NCBI RefSeq assembly: GCF_963924675.1
Contig: NC_089222.1
Location: 139,464,281-139,528,280, forward strand
DNA length: 64,000 bases
DNA from: Phocoena phocoena
Lineage: Eukaryota; Chordata; Mammalia; Artiodactyla; Phocoenidae
Reading direction: 5' to 3'
Shown here: positions 23,516-34,655 of the stretch, piece by piece
Position numbering within the stretch: the stretch's first letter is position 1
Layout: each line of letters begins with the position of its first letter
The notes under the pieces: generated by a model
What the model was told of the DNA's origin: nothing
Databases searched by the model: none
Seen by the model: only the letters and a program-made list of their open reading frames with translations
Made by a program: the position numbers and the translations under genes

Positions 23516-23725
23516 GGGCTTCCCTGGTGGCGCAGTGGTTGGGAGTCCGCCTGCCGATGCAGGGGACACGGGTTCGTGCCCTGGTCCGGGAAGATCCCAC
23601 ATGCCGTGGAGCAGCTGGGCCCGTGGACCATGGCTGCTGAGCCTGCGTGCCCGGAATCTGTGCTCCACAATAGGAGAGGCCACAACAGTGAGAGCCCCGC
23701 GTACAGCAAAAAAAAAAAAAAAAAA
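23516..23725 (+). mobile_element. CHR-type SINE, short young form
   Basis: ggggcttccctggtggcgca head, cgggttcgtgccctggtcc, then gccgtggagcagctgggcc, ggctgctgagcctgcgtg and aggccacaacagtgagag, ending in an A17-20 tail. Nested in an LTR; imperfect duplication of about atctgaccc / atctgccc flanks it. ORFs here are SINE shadows seen at every copy. Confidence 0.95.
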
Positions 23726-23777
23726 TCTGCCCTTCCCTTGGCTGAGTCAAGTTAACACATAAAATTATCACAGATAC

Positions 23778-24379
23778 AAACTGAAATTAAATAATAATAA
23801 TATAGACCCTTGTAAAGTGTATTTTCAAACAAAATATGTTGGTAAAAGCAGTTTAGGAGCATCAGATAAAAAACACAATAACAATGTATTGGGCATTCTG
23901 TGTTTGCCCCTTCAGGTCCACTTCCATCCTTCCCCACCATGTTTTGAGCCCCAGGAGACTGACCTCTATGAATAGAACTAACTGGGCTCCTTTGCTTATG
24001 ACTGTCTGGGATTTGGCCCATGGAGGCACCAGAAGAGTCTGGGGCAAGAGAACCAAATGGTGGGGTATCTGTTCACCTTTTGAAGCCAAACAGGACGTTG
24101 TGGGGCTCCTCGGCATGGAAGCCTTTCCATTTCCCCCATTTCTTGTTTGTAGGGAATAGACTCCAGCCTCCATGAACTTCCCTGAGTCCCAAAGGGCAGG
24201 TTCAAACAGTTGCTCATCAGGGAAGGAAGGGGATGCAGAGACAAGGGAGGAGCAGTCAAGAAACAGTAGTGCAGCCTTGGGGCGTGTCCTGGTTCCCCCT
24301 CAAGGGATACACACAACAATATCTTTGAGCTCTTTATAGAACTAAAACCCTCAATGAATGGAAAAGGTACAATCCTCAT
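23778..24379. other. Unrecognised DNA
   Basis: No repeat or gene recognised. Several overlapping frames of about 90-130 codons on both strands (for example minus 23996-24379) look random: they overlap each other and have no domain. Confidence 0.45.
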
Positions 24380-24690
24380 TCCAGAGAGAAGGTCATGGTT
24401 TGATAGCCTTGAGAACCAGAGAAGCTTATCTGGAGACCACCTGAGGCCAGATTAAAGGAGTGCAGGCCCTGCACACACCGTAATCTTGTCAGCAACCCTG
24501 CCCTTGAACCATTGCTATAAGACTCCTCACCAAATCCTCCCAGGTTGGGACATACAGTTTTTCAGGGCACAAGCCCACTGTGTCCCCCTTTGCCTGGCAA
24601 AGCAATAAAGCTATTCTTTTCAACTTCACCCAAATCTCTGTCTCAGATATTCGATTTGGCACCAGTGCACAGAGACCAAGTTTTCAGCAT
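24380..24690 (+). mobile_element. ERV-type LTR (class I-like), 3' part
   Basis: A tataaga box-like string at 24516, a typical R/U5 block (gggcacaagcccactgtgtc), AATAAA at 24604-24609 and a U5-like end (ggcaccagtgcacagagacc ... tcagca) make an LTR in plus orientation. The 5' limit is not fixed. No viral gene is attached. Confidence 0.55.
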
Positions 24691-25217
24691 CACTCTCAAG
24701 CCACATGTTGGCAGCACAGCCCCTGTCCCCAGTCTTCTCCTATGGCTCCAATCTCAGCTCTTTCTGGGTCCTGGTCTCCCCTGTCACTGCCGTCCCCCCC
24801 AGTCCCGGAGGAATTCAAGGTTCTTCTGTGGTTGTAGTGCATGGACGTTTCAACATCTATTGTTGGTTTCCCATAGCCCTGCCCACATGTTTGTAAACAG
24901 TCCCCTAATTCAGCTCAGCACAGTCACGTGGTATGAGCACTGCCATGTTTCCCTCCAGGACTCTGATGGAGGAATCATTTACAGCATTGGACTGTGCCGC
25001 GTGCGTCTACCTACTACCCCCTCTAGGCCTCATTGATCAGGAATGTGAATCTTTTCTTCCCATGGCATAAATTGCCCTTAAAAGTTTACTGATGCTAAGT
25101 ATAAAGAGGGCAAAATCAGAACTAGTTTCAGCTTTTTTAAAGAGGACCTTACATAAAGTTGAGATATATTAAATACAAGCATTCATATATGTTCTCCCCA
25201 CTGCCTGCGCCAAGCAA
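24691..25217. other. Unrecognised DNA
   Basis: No firm call. The plus-strand frame 24545-25036 (163 codons) begins in the LTR and has no domain; treated as chance. Confidence 0.45.
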
Positions 25218-25410
25218 ATACACACACACACACACATGCGCACACGCATACCTGTAGCACGCACGCATGCAGGTATGAACACATGCTCATGCATGCACGC
25301 ATGTGCACGCACACATGCAGCACACATACACATGCATGCAGGTACGAACACACACGTGCACGCACACAGAGCACACACATGCGTGCACACACATGCACAC
25401 ACACACCCCT
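25218..25410. repeat. Degenerate CA/CATG alternating purine-pyrimidine tract
   Basis: About 190 bp of cacaca, catgca, cgca and gtgcac strings. Strict purine-pyrimidine alternation holds for 34 nt at 25218-25251 and in several later runs. A higher-order repeat is visible: gcatgcaggta at 25265 recurs at 25334, 69 bp later. Cysteine-rich minus frames through it are artefacts. Confidence 0.92.
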
Positions 25411-25804
25411 TTTGAAACCTGTGAAAGCCCACGTTGTTTCCAGTTCCTAGAAATGAAAGCTCTGATAAGATCAATGGGCTCTGTCTCAGCAGTTTATTTA
25501 ACCAAACAAGAACTCTTTACATCTCTCATTCACTCTGATTTCCTTTTTGCTTTTGGTTAAATTGAAGTTATTCATTTAATGTAAGATTTAGAGGTTTCTG
25601 TCTCAGCGCTTCTTAAGGCTGGCTACTTTTGTCTGCTCTTATTTTTAACTGAAAATCTAGATTTATCTATGATTCCAAGTATTGATGTTAACGTTGCTTT
25701 TTTCTTCCGTTCACTGAGTGGGAGTAGAGGCGTAGGTGCCACATTACTGCTTATGTTACATCAGCTTTAACATATAATGGAACATCACTCTTCTTGTGTA
25801 CCTG
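25411..25804. other. Unrecognised DNA
   Basis: No gene or repeat recognised in about 390 bp. Confidence 0.4.
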
Positions 25805-26570
25805 GAACTTCTTAAAATTTAATCTTTTAAAATTGTGGCAAAATATATAAAACATTGATCATTTTAACCATCTTGACGTGTACACTCCGGTGGCATTAAG
25901 TACATTCATGATGTTGTGCAACAACCATCCATCTCCAGGCTTTTTTGTCTTCTTAAACTGAAACTCTGTCCCCATCAAATAATAACTCAGCCCCGCAGCC
26001 CCTGGCAGCAAAATTCCTTCTGTTTCTGTGAATTCAACTACTCTAGGTGCCCCATATAAGTGAAATCATACAGCATCTGTCCTTTTTTGACTAGCTTATT
26101 CAGCTTAGCATAATTCCTTTAGATTCATCCATGTTGTAGCATGTGTCAGAATGTTCTTTCTTTGTAAGGCTGAGACATATTCCATTATGTGCGTTTATAT
26201 ATGTATACACGTCTATATATGCACATACTACTACCTTTGGTTCATCTATTCATCCATTGATGGACATTTGAGTTGCTTCCACCTTTTGGCTATTGTGAAT
26301 AATGCTCTCACGAACAAGGGTGCACAGATATCTTTTTGGAGCTCTGCTTTCAATTCTTTGGAGTATATATCCAGAAGTGGAATCCTGGATCTTATGGGAA
26401 TTGTATTTTTAATTTTGGAGGAATGGCCATACTGTTTTCTATAGCAGCTGCACCACTTATATTCACATCAGCATGCACTGGGTTCCAATTTCTCCATATT
26501 CTTGCCAACACTTATTATTTCCTGGTTTTTGCTTGTTTGTTTTATTTTTAAAATGTGGAGCATTCTTACA
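25805..26570 (-). mobile_element. Old L1M, ORF2 end and 3' UTR
   Basis: In reverse: caaaatatataaaacattga, tgatgttgtgcaacaaccat, ggctgagacatattccatta, ttcatccattgatggacatt, ccattccatagtggctg-like and ccatactgttttctatagc. Standard L1M landmarks with the 3' end at the left. Frames are broken. Confidence 0.88.
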
Positions 26571-28387
26571 CATGGTTACAAATCCATCATGGCCGTCTTC
26601 ATCAAATTAGGGAAAAACATTCACATCACTCATTCTTCCAGGGACAGACATTAGTAAAGTTTCAAACTCAATAACACTGATAAATGTTTTCAACTTTGAG
26701 GGGGTATAACTGGATTTTAAAACTGCTTCTTATAATTCCAGCTGACAAACTCCTTTTCCACTGAACATGTTAAAGAACAATTTAATTTATCTCAACCAAT
26801 ATCATTGAGGTTCAACTATGTACCGGGTTCCATTCTAGGTGAATGGGCCCAGCAGTGAACAAAACTTAAAAAAAAGTACAAACCATTTGGAAACCTAGTA
26901 TTAACCTTCCATATGTTAACTAGGAAGTAGGGTTCCTCCTGGCCTCATTGTCATGTCTCAGCTAATGAGTTCACAGCTCACAAAGGACTAGAGTGAGATA
27001 GGCACTAACAGATGGGATCTTTCTACAGCCTTAATTTGTGTTTGTCTGTGGCACTTACCACTTGTGATGCTTGTACATATTTTATTTTCTTACCAGATTT
27101 TGAGCTTCTTGAGGGAAGATTTCATCTATATTTTATTCCCCACCATTATCCAGTGTTTTGCATGTAAGCATTCAAAAGCTGCTTATTGTTCATTTGCTGA
27201 ATATTAATCAACTGGCCTGAGCCTCTACAATTTCTTAGTCATTTCTGAAAAGGTACAGCTCCCATGCCAGGGAGAGTGGTAATTCTAGACCTCCAGATGA
27301 GAGTCAAACAGACAAGTCACCTTTCTGCCTGCTCCTGCTTTGGAGGGTGCCCCCTGTGCATGGGGTTGCTGGTCTGCACTCTGCCGCCCTCTAGATGACA
27401 GCCTTGCACAGACCTCTGGTCTTGTTGCTTTAGTTTGAATTTTCATAGAAAAAATAAATGAGCAAGTTGAGGTCTTGTCTTCGAATGCATTAGGAACTAG
27501 AAGGGAAGCCCACTCCCTCTCCCACAGCAGGTTTGGTTAAGGCCCCCCAACATCTCCATGGACATGGCTTTGCCAGGTAAGAACAAGATGTGGCTCCCAG
27601 ACACGTGAAATCGGGGAGTAAGTTCTCAGTTGGGAAATGCTGCTCCTCCTTCCTCTTGTTTGGCCCCAGGTGTTCTTTTGCTACTTAATGAGTCTCAATT
27701 CAATGAGTTACAATTAAAATTCTGAATTCTCTAAGTATATTTTCAGTCCAATTTCATCTGAGGCAATAAACATTAAATAACTCAGAGTGACTTTATTACT
27801 TAAGTGTCTCAGATTTGGGGGGACAGAATAATGAAGTGAGTCTCTTCACAGCATCCATATGACATGTAGCATCTGCAGAGGGTTGAAAGTCCCCAAAGCT
27901 CAAGTTCATTTCACCCAATCTGTCACACTCTATAAATATGAGTCAGGGCTAGTCTCCAGGTAAGAATGTCCCAGGGGTCTTTCTTGAGTGAAGATCTTAT
28001 TTCATCCTTTTCCAGGAGAGGGGAGGGGTTAGTGTTTGAGAAAAACAACTCCCCAACTGGTTGTTACCTTTCTGTCTCCACTTATGAGTTGTCATTGTTT
28101 ATTTCATTTATTTGTATTCCAGATACCAGATGAATATGAGATGTCGGCCCGAGATCTAGAAATATAGTTCCACTGGGTTCCTGGGCATATGAATCTATCT
28201 ATGTTCAGCATTACTGACACTGAAGACTTACTTTCTCCAGAGATGGTTTTCCCTTCTAAATTCCCACCCTTCTCCCATCCTTTCTCTCTCCCTCCCTTTG
28301 TAACCTCACATGGCCCCCCTGTTCCTCACTCCCTCCCACTCTTTTCTGCTCACATTTTATTGAAAGTTTTATACTGTGGATGAATAC
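26571..28387. other. Mostly unrecognised DNA with two L2-like patches
   Basis: No gene. 26805-26880 (actatgtaccgggttccatt, cagcagtgaacaaaac) and 27090-27215 (gagcttcttgagggaag, cagtgttttgcatgtaagca) fit the LINE L2 3' end in plus orientation. The rest is unassigned. The plus frame at 28189-28383 has no domain. Confidence 0.45.
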
Positions 28388-28392
28388 AATAT

Positions 28393-28903
28393 TGTTACCG
28401 AGTCCGAGCTCATACTGCTTGCTGCATGACAGGCCAATAAACCAAGAGGTGAGTTGTTGGGGCAAGAAATAGAGACTTTATTTGTAAAGCCAGAAAACCG
28501 AGAAGATGGTGGACTAGTGTCCCAAAGAACCATCTTACCTGAGTTAGAATTCAGACTTCTTTTATACTAAAAGGGGAGGGGTGTGGCTGGTTGTTGCAGA
28601 CTTATTGGTGTCAGAATCCTTTGTTCTTACATCTGTCCATGTAGGTCAGGTCATGATGTTCCTGTAAACCTCCAACAAGACAAATGTTATTCTCTGTTCT
28701 GTAACTTTTTATCTCTATATGAATGGAAAAGTGTAATGCCTTAAAGGTCAGAGTCTTAAATGTCAGAGCCTTGGTAATGGGCTATCCTGTATATTTCAGG
28801 CTCTAGGCAACATTCTTAACTTGTAGCAAGAGCAATAAGATACAAAGGTTAAAGTAAAAGAAACAGATCCAATATGGAATCAGATTTGTTCTCCCCTGTT
28901 ACA
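28393..28903 (-). mobile_element. Complete solo LTR with perfect 5-bp target duplication
   Basis: On the minus strand it runs from TGTAACAGGGGAGAACAAAT to GCTCGGACTCGGTAACA, 511 bp with TG...CA ends and short inverted termini (TGTAAC/GGTAACA). Perfect aatat pentamers flank it (28388-28392 and 28904-28908). Minus-strand promoter landmarks are a TATAAAAG box near 28561 and AATAAAG near 28476. Only one LTR and no internal genes, so it is the product of LTR-LTR recombination. Confidence 0.88.
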
Positions 28904-29169
28904 AATATGGTACCTCTATTCATGGAACTTACGTACTACTGCACTGGCTCCTGCAAAATTTATTGAGCATTTGCTAAGTAATATGCAGTTTTTTCTCATT
29001 TATAAGCACACAGTGCTAAAAATTGACATCATTTTTTCCTTTCTATTTCACAAAGCCATGTTAAGAAGATCAATTGATTCTCCCCTCAGAAAACTTTTTC
29101 ATCTCCTGCTGTCTTTCCTTTCTCACTGATGACTTTTACTCCATACTTTCATCAGGTCATACCCAAGGT

Positions 29170-29625
29170 TGTGAGTTGAGTTGTGTCCACCAAAAAGATA
29201 TGTTCGAGTCCTAACCCTCTGTATTTGTGAATGGACCTTATTTGGAAATAGGATCTTGGAAGATTCAATGAAGTTAAAATGAGGTCATACCAGATTAGGG
29301 TAGGCCCTAATCCAGTGACTGGTATATTTAAGGAAAGGGAAATTTGTACACAGATACAAACAGGGAGAAGGTCATGTAACAATGGAGGTAGATATTGCAG
29401 TGTTATGTCTACAAGCCAAGAAGAATAAACGATTTTTGATAAACACCAGAAGCTACAAGAGAGACACATCACAGATTTTCCCCCAGAGTCTACTGAAGGA
29501 ACCAACACTTTGGACATGTTTATTTAGGACTTCTAGCCTCCAGAACTATGGGAGTATATATTTTTGTTGTTTCAGGCTACCTAGTTTGTGGTAATTCGTT
29601 AAGGCAGACCTTGGAAACTAATATG
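29170..29625 (+). mobile_element. MaLR LTR (MLT1-like)
   Basis: tgtgagttgagttgtgtcc, ggaccttatttggaaatagg, aagttaaaatgaggtcatac, gtaggccctaatccagtgac, cttctagcctccagaactat and ttggaaactaatatg follow the order of MLT1/MST LTRs. Plus orientation. Diverged, with no clear target duplication. Confidence 0.85.
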
Positions 29626-29955
29626 CCCAGTCAGTGCAATAACCGTCAAATAGTTCTCCTTGCCTCCAAACACACTGTGTCCTCCCATCATTGATCACTG
29701 TGGCATCCTGCACATTACTTTCAGGGATGGGTTAGTGCCAGTCAAAGAGAACTCAGCCCTGGGAGGGGAGATAAAAATTTGGAAAGGAGATTCTGAGACT
29801 AGAAAGTGATTATCATTATTTAAACCATTGGATACTTGGAGAAATCTTGGGGTGGTCATGGATCACAGATCTTCCCCCAGACATGGAGTGGGGGGCTCAA
29901 AGTACAGAGACGCTACTGCTGCCATGTGGGTGACATACACACAATCTCATTGAGT
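29626..29955. other. Unrecognised DNA
   Basis: About 330 bp, nothing recognised. Confidence 0.4.
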
Positions 29956-29959
29956 CCTT

Positions 29960-30075
29960 TCTGCCACTACTTGCTCTTATAGGGAGGAAGCTGAGGCTCT
30001 GTGGGGTAGAGTTGCTGAGCTGGTCAAGTCCAGCCATAGAATTTGAACCCAAGACATTCTGCTCTACAGCCAGTA
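29960..30075 (-). mobile_element. MIR SINE fragment
   Basis: ggaggaagctgaggctctg, catagaatttgaacccaaga and cattctgctctacagcc fit reverse MIR. Confidence 0.65.
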
Positions 30076-30119
30076 TTCTTCCCTTCCATGCCTGTACTTC
30101 TATATCAGCACACCAGGTT

Positions 30120-30525
30120 ATTTATTTTTCCTGGCCCTATTTTGCCATTTTCTTTTCTGGGTGTCTCTCTTTTTCCCTCTGCACCTGGTCAAAATCTGTT
30201 TATCCTTCAAAGTCCAGTTTAAATCTAGTTTTACCTGTTATAATTTCTCCCAAGCACCTCAGCCAAAATAGAGCTGAACTGGCTTCACCAAACAAAAATT
30301 AATGACATACAAGTCATTCCATTTGGCACAATTCAGCACTTCCTATGTTATTCTTCGATTATTGTCTTGATCTCTTTGCATTTTTTTCTCTGGAGTTATG
30401 TTTTTCAGGATTGTTGTGAGCTCTTTGGGTAGAGTCCATAATTTATACTTCTTTGTATGTCTAGCAGGCCTGAGAACAGTGGCTTGCACAATGATGCTCA
30501 ATAAACTCAGATGTCTTGGTTCTCA
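30120..30525 (+). mobile_element. LINE L2 3' end
   Basis: tccttcaaagtccagttta, ctgttataatttctcccaag, ttgtgagctctttgggtaga, agcaggcctgagaacagtgg and gctcaataaactcag match the L2 3' region in order, in plus orientation. Confidence 0.75.
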
Positions 30526-32016
30526 GTACAACCATCTGCTCTGGATTTGTTAACCCCAGGACACTGAAAGGATCCCTTAGATGTCCTCAGTCTTGGTTCC
30601 CTTTTTTTCTGACATAAAGAGTTTGACCTGGCAGGTTTCAGTTTCTTCCAGTCCTATTAGGCTGGGACACTACTCTTTTGGCTTAAAGCCATGTCAGGAA
30701 GATGGGATGTGAGACTCTGCTGGCTCAATTCCTGGGCACATGGGGCCTCAGCAAGTTTCACCTGAACCAGATTCACCATATGGCTGGGCTGCAGTTATGA
30801 CCTTGATGTTGGGAGGAAATGAAGGCCAGGTGTGATGCCAGCAGTGTCTCTTTGTGGCTCAGGTGTCTGCCTGAAGTTCTGTCTAGTATACACATTGGAA
30901 AGTGCCAGATCCCAGCAGGACAGATCTGTCTTCCCACATATGCTCAGAAAGGTTCTGCCAAGATGTTCACACAAGAGCCATGGTCCACGATGTTCTGGGG
31001 AATCATGCTCTGAATGGTAACAGTAGTGAATATACCTGTCCTTCTTCACAGCACCTTCTCGAAAAATAGGAGACGTAGGTGGACATAGATGTGTTAGTGT
31101 GTGTGTGAGTGTGTGTGTGTGTTGGGGGGGTGCTGGAGTGAACACTTAGAGGGGGGGTTTGAAGCTCTGTTTTATCTTTTCTTATTGAAATGACACCCCT
31201 TCCCTGCTGTAATCTTATGAGTGCTTCTCCAATGCAGGTTCATAAAACCCCAAGTTCTACTGATGAGATTTGTGGCCAACTGAAGTTTTATAAGCTGGCA
31301 GACAAGTTTTTAAAAGTTTAAAGCATAATTTTTATATCCAGATGCTGACGGTTTGTGATGGTTTAGGAAGTGAGAACATTCCCTTGCTGGGTGTAGCATC
31401 TCCCTTTACTGAACTGTGTTAAAACTCCACAACCAACCATACATTCCGGCGAGAACCATCTAGACATGTTGAGAAAAGAATTCTCAATTTTGGTGTAGTT
31501 AACAACATCTGGTAGTGCCCACATAACACCCCAGCCAGAAAACTTTAGGGGGAGAAGACGATGGAGATTTTGTCCTTAAAGAGGGATCATAATAATTGAC
31601 AATCATGCATAACTTTAGGTAGAGTTCTATAGAAAACAGGCAACATGAAGTAGTTTATTAATTTTTATGGGCATTAACTTTATTTTATGCTCATTATACT
31701 GAGACAAATTCTTTTCTAGAATCCTGAGAAGTAAATATAAATGCACTCAACATTTGTACTCTTAGCAAAAGAATTCAAACTTTGTCTTTGTTTCAGAGGC
31801 AAACACTGTCACTATTACTATTTCAGAATGATTTTTATAATAGTATAGGTGTGATTATTTATTTGCAAATACCTTAAAAAAGTGGCAACAAAGGAATAGG
31901 TGGAGATTTGGGTAGTGTATTTCTAACTTTAATTACATGTTGTATTTAGAATTCAAAGGTAATACCCGATCTATGTTTTTCACATATATTCAACTTGAGG
32001 CTGCTTTATTCTAGGG
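30526..32016. other. Unrecognised DNA with a TG microsatellite
   Basis: No gene. A TG-rich run ending in seven G lies at 31091-31130. Overlapping plus frames near 30819-31020 and the minus frame 30795-31145 have no domain and conflict with each other. Confidence 0.45.
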
Positions 32017-32241
32017 CAGTGGTTCTAACCCAGGGTTGATTTTGACTGCCCCCCCCATTTCCAGGGGACATTCCAGTATCTGGGGACATTTTTGATTTTC
32101 CCTACTGTGGAGGATGCTACTGAGATCCAGGGGGTAAAGGCCAGGGGGAGTTGCTGAGTACCATACAACACACAAGACAGTCCCTCACACCAAAACGAAT
32201 GTGGCCCCAAATGTCCGAAGTGCTGAGATTGAGAAGCTCTG
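32017..32241. mobile_element. hAT-type DNA transposon relic (MER20-like)
   Basis: cagtggttctaacccaggg start, gacatttttgattttccct, ggatgctactgagatcc and ttgagaagctctg end follow MER20. Octamers ttctaggg (32009-32016) and ctctaagg (32242-32249) agree at six of eight positions, as expected for an aged 8-bp hAT duplication. No transposase. Confidence 0.8.
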
Positions 32242-33045
32242 CTCTAAGGAAGAAGAAATGATATTTCTCTCTGATGATAACCCACCACTAACATTTGAGC
32301 CTCGTTTTGTCCAGAACGGCTGAGTGGTCATGACCTGAAAATTAATTTCAGAAGAACTTCACATCATTGTTAGTGTAGAACAGAGAGGTTATATCCAGCC
32401 TAAGTATGATTTGCTACTTTAGCACCACGTGATAACTTAGAGGACATTCCACACGTCATTGTCTGAAATACACCCCCTCAGCTTGCCTTTCTGACATTTT
32501 GTAGGAACCATGATTAATCTTCAGCTAAAGATGCTTCAGTGGTGGCCAGGTTTTACTCTGAAGGATACTACCACTTAGAAACAAAGAAAAGGTAAAAGGA
32601 GGAAGAAAAAAAGTTATGTTTTCATTTTAAACATCTCCAAAGCTTGATGGGGCTCACATAGGGAACCATTAATTATACCAATAGCTGAAAAGGTAATGCT
32701 CATGTTAAAAACACAGCTAGCTATCAAATGTTACGGCATCTGGGAGCACTAGAAGCTGGCAACTTAAAATGATTTTCCGAGGTAATTCTACTGCACTCCA
32801 GCATAATGTACTGGAGAGATGTTAGCATCTCACATCTGCTTCCCCTCAGGTCCTGCCCTCCTCTCAGAAGAAGTCCTAAAGTCTAATACAGCACCAGAAT
32901 AAGGTAAGTCCAAATGTCTTGCTTGTTATTTGGCAACATTTTATTGCTATGCCATTGGATATTATTATTTAGAGACTATGTTGCTTCCTTAAACCTTTCT
33001 CGTACTGTGGGTGGGGGAGACTGAGCTCTGGGGGATGATTAAGAA
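32242..33045. other. Unrecognised DNA
   Basis: About 800 bp. No repeat or gene recognised. Confidence 0.4.
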
Positions 33046-33055
33046 AAGGAAGATG

Positions 33056-33499
33056 GGACTTCCCTGGTGGCGCAGTGGTTAAGAATCCACCTGCCAATGC
33101 AGGGGACACGGGTTCGAGCCCTGGACTGCAAAGATCTCACATGCTGAGGAGCAACTAAGCCCATGCGCCCCAACTACTGAGCCTGCACTCTAGAGCCCGC
33201 GAGCCGCAACTACTGAAGCCCGTGTGCCTAGAGCCCATACTCCACAACAAGAGAAGCCACTGCAATGAGAAGCCTGTGCACTGCAACAAAGAGTAGCCCC
33301 TGCTCGCCACAGCTAGAGAAAGCCCGTGCGCAGCAGCGAAGACTCAACGCACAGAAACTAACACACCATTGTAAAGCAATTATACTCCAATAAAGATGTT
33401 AAAAATAAATAAATAACCAAAAAAAAAAGACCCAACGCAGCCATAAATGAATGAATGAATGAATGAATAAATAAATAAATAATTTTTTTAAAAAAAAAA
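33056..33499 (+). mobile_element. CHR-type SINE, long form, carrying an L1 scrap
   Basis: Head ggacttccctggtggcgcag, B-box-like ggttcgagccctgg, CHR long body, then gaagactcaacgcac. It is interrupted by an L1 3' end (33352-33428) and resumes gacccaacgcagccataaa, with a TGAA/TAAA tail. Its own target duplication is aaggaagatg (33046-33055 and 33747-33756); the right copy lies beyond a second SINE that inserted at its end. Confidence 0.93.
33352..33428 (+). mobile_element. Very short L1 3' end (77 nt) inside a SINE
   Basis: gaaactaacacaccattgta, caattatactccaataaag and atgttaaaaataaat are the last bases of a cetartiodactyl L1 plus tail. Flanked by gactcaacgca (33341-33351) and gacccaacgca (33429-33439), an 11-bp duplication of SINE sequence with one mismatch. 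Confidence 0.92.
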
Positions 33500-33507
33500 G
33501 AAGGAAG

Positions 33508-33739
33508 GGGCTTCCCTGGTGGCACAGTGGTTGAGAGTCTGCCTGCCGATGCAGGGGACACGGGTTCGTGCCCCGGTCTGGGAAGATCCCACATGCCGGG
33601 GAGTGGTTGGGCCCATGAGCCATGGCCGCTGAGCCTGCGCGTCCGGAGCCTGTGCTCCGCAACGCGTGAGGCCACAGCACTGAGAGGCCCGCGTACCGCC
33701 AAAACAAAACAAAACAAAACAAAACCAAAAAAAAAAAAA
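33508..33739 (+). mobile_element. CHR-type SINE, short young form, inserted at the end of another SINE
   Basis: gggcttccctggtggcacag head through aggccacagcactgagag, ending in (CAAAA)n and an A-tail. Flanked by gaaggaag at 33500-33507 and 33746-33753. Its right duplication overlaps that of the older SINE. Confidence 0.94.
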
Positions 33740-33756
33740 GAGAGAGAAGGAAGATG

Positions 33757-34655
33757 CCAGATTACACCTGATGCCCTAGGCTCCTGCAGTAGTGCTCACC
33801 TTAGGAAAAACGGTCCTTCATTCCCAGTTCACAGAGGGAACCCATTCCAGACTTCTTGTGATAAGCTCCGTTTCTTAACAGTATGAGGTTAATGAACTTC
33901 CTTATTTTGGGCAGGATGAGTAAGTGGAAAGTAGGAAAATCTGTCTGAGAGAGCCCAGTTCAGAGGCTTTAATGGCTTATGTGACAGTTAAGAAGAAAGC
34001 CCCCTCCTTTCAAAGCAGAAGGCTGCAACGCTGTCATCCCCAATCTGGCAGCTATTCCTTAACCACATAAACAAGAGGGAAATTAAAATTTGATGGATTA
34101 AATAAGGGGGTGAACTGGTACTTATTTCCTAGCTAGAAATTACCATTTTTACTCTTTTGAATTGATAATTATCAGCACCATAGTTTATTCACTGTGTAAT
34201 GAGGTCCTTTTAAGTTTAATTAAAATTGAGATGCTTTACAGTCCTTGCCTTCCCTTAAGAAAATCTTTCAAGTGTTGAAGTCCCTGATATTGGAAAGCTT
34301 TAACTGCACCATAGAAAGAGCAGAGTGGAAAGAGCTGGAGAAGGGTTGTGCCTCCTCATTTCCCATAAACAAAATCATGCTGAGGACTCAGGCAGGTTGG
34401 TGACTGTCAATTTGCCAAAGATTATGTTTACTGGAAGGTGAAAAGCGTCCCTGAGGGACCATGCATGTAGGGTGGTTTCTAATCATTTTGCCCCCTCTGC
34501 CTAATTTCAGAACCCCAGCAGCTCATCACCAAACTTCACATCTTGTCCTAAAAATATACATAAAAATTGTCATAAAAATCAAGCCAAAACAGATACCCAG
34601 GTTTGCACCTGTATTCCACACCAATGGAAAATCTGCTTATATTGAAATAAGGTAT
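33757..34655. other. Unrecognised DNA
   Basis: About 900 bp. No repeat assigned. Long unbroken AT-moderate sequence without simple repeats, so it may be old unique DNA. Confidence 0.4.

Larger units (their letters stand above)
23003..23772 (-). mobile_element. Solo LTR with perfect 5-bp target duplication, SINE nested
   Basis: Plus strand starts tgtattagttaggaac and ends cacataaaattatcaca, so the minus-strand LTR has TG...CA ends. Perfect pentamers gatac flank it (22998-23002 and 23773-23777). The family matches 20385, 34656 and 46072: gcccaccca, aaacaccctcacagac, gtcaagttaacacat. Five-base duplications are usual for ERVL/MaLR elements. It carries a TA/GA microsatellite and a SINE at 23516-23725. 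No retroviral coding region is present. Confidence 0.88.

Noticed and set aside
24545..25036. 163-codon plus-strand frame
   Set aside because: Starts inside an LTR R/U5 region and has no domain. Treated as a chance frame.
25169..25560. Cys/His-rich frames that mimic a small secreted or metal-binding protein
   Set aside because: They translate the CA/CATG simple repeat.
33358..33886. Gly/Arg/Pro-rich frames (also at 23.5, 37.9, 38.7 and 39.8 kb)
   Set aside because: They recur at every short CHR SINE and are SINE translations, not a gene family.
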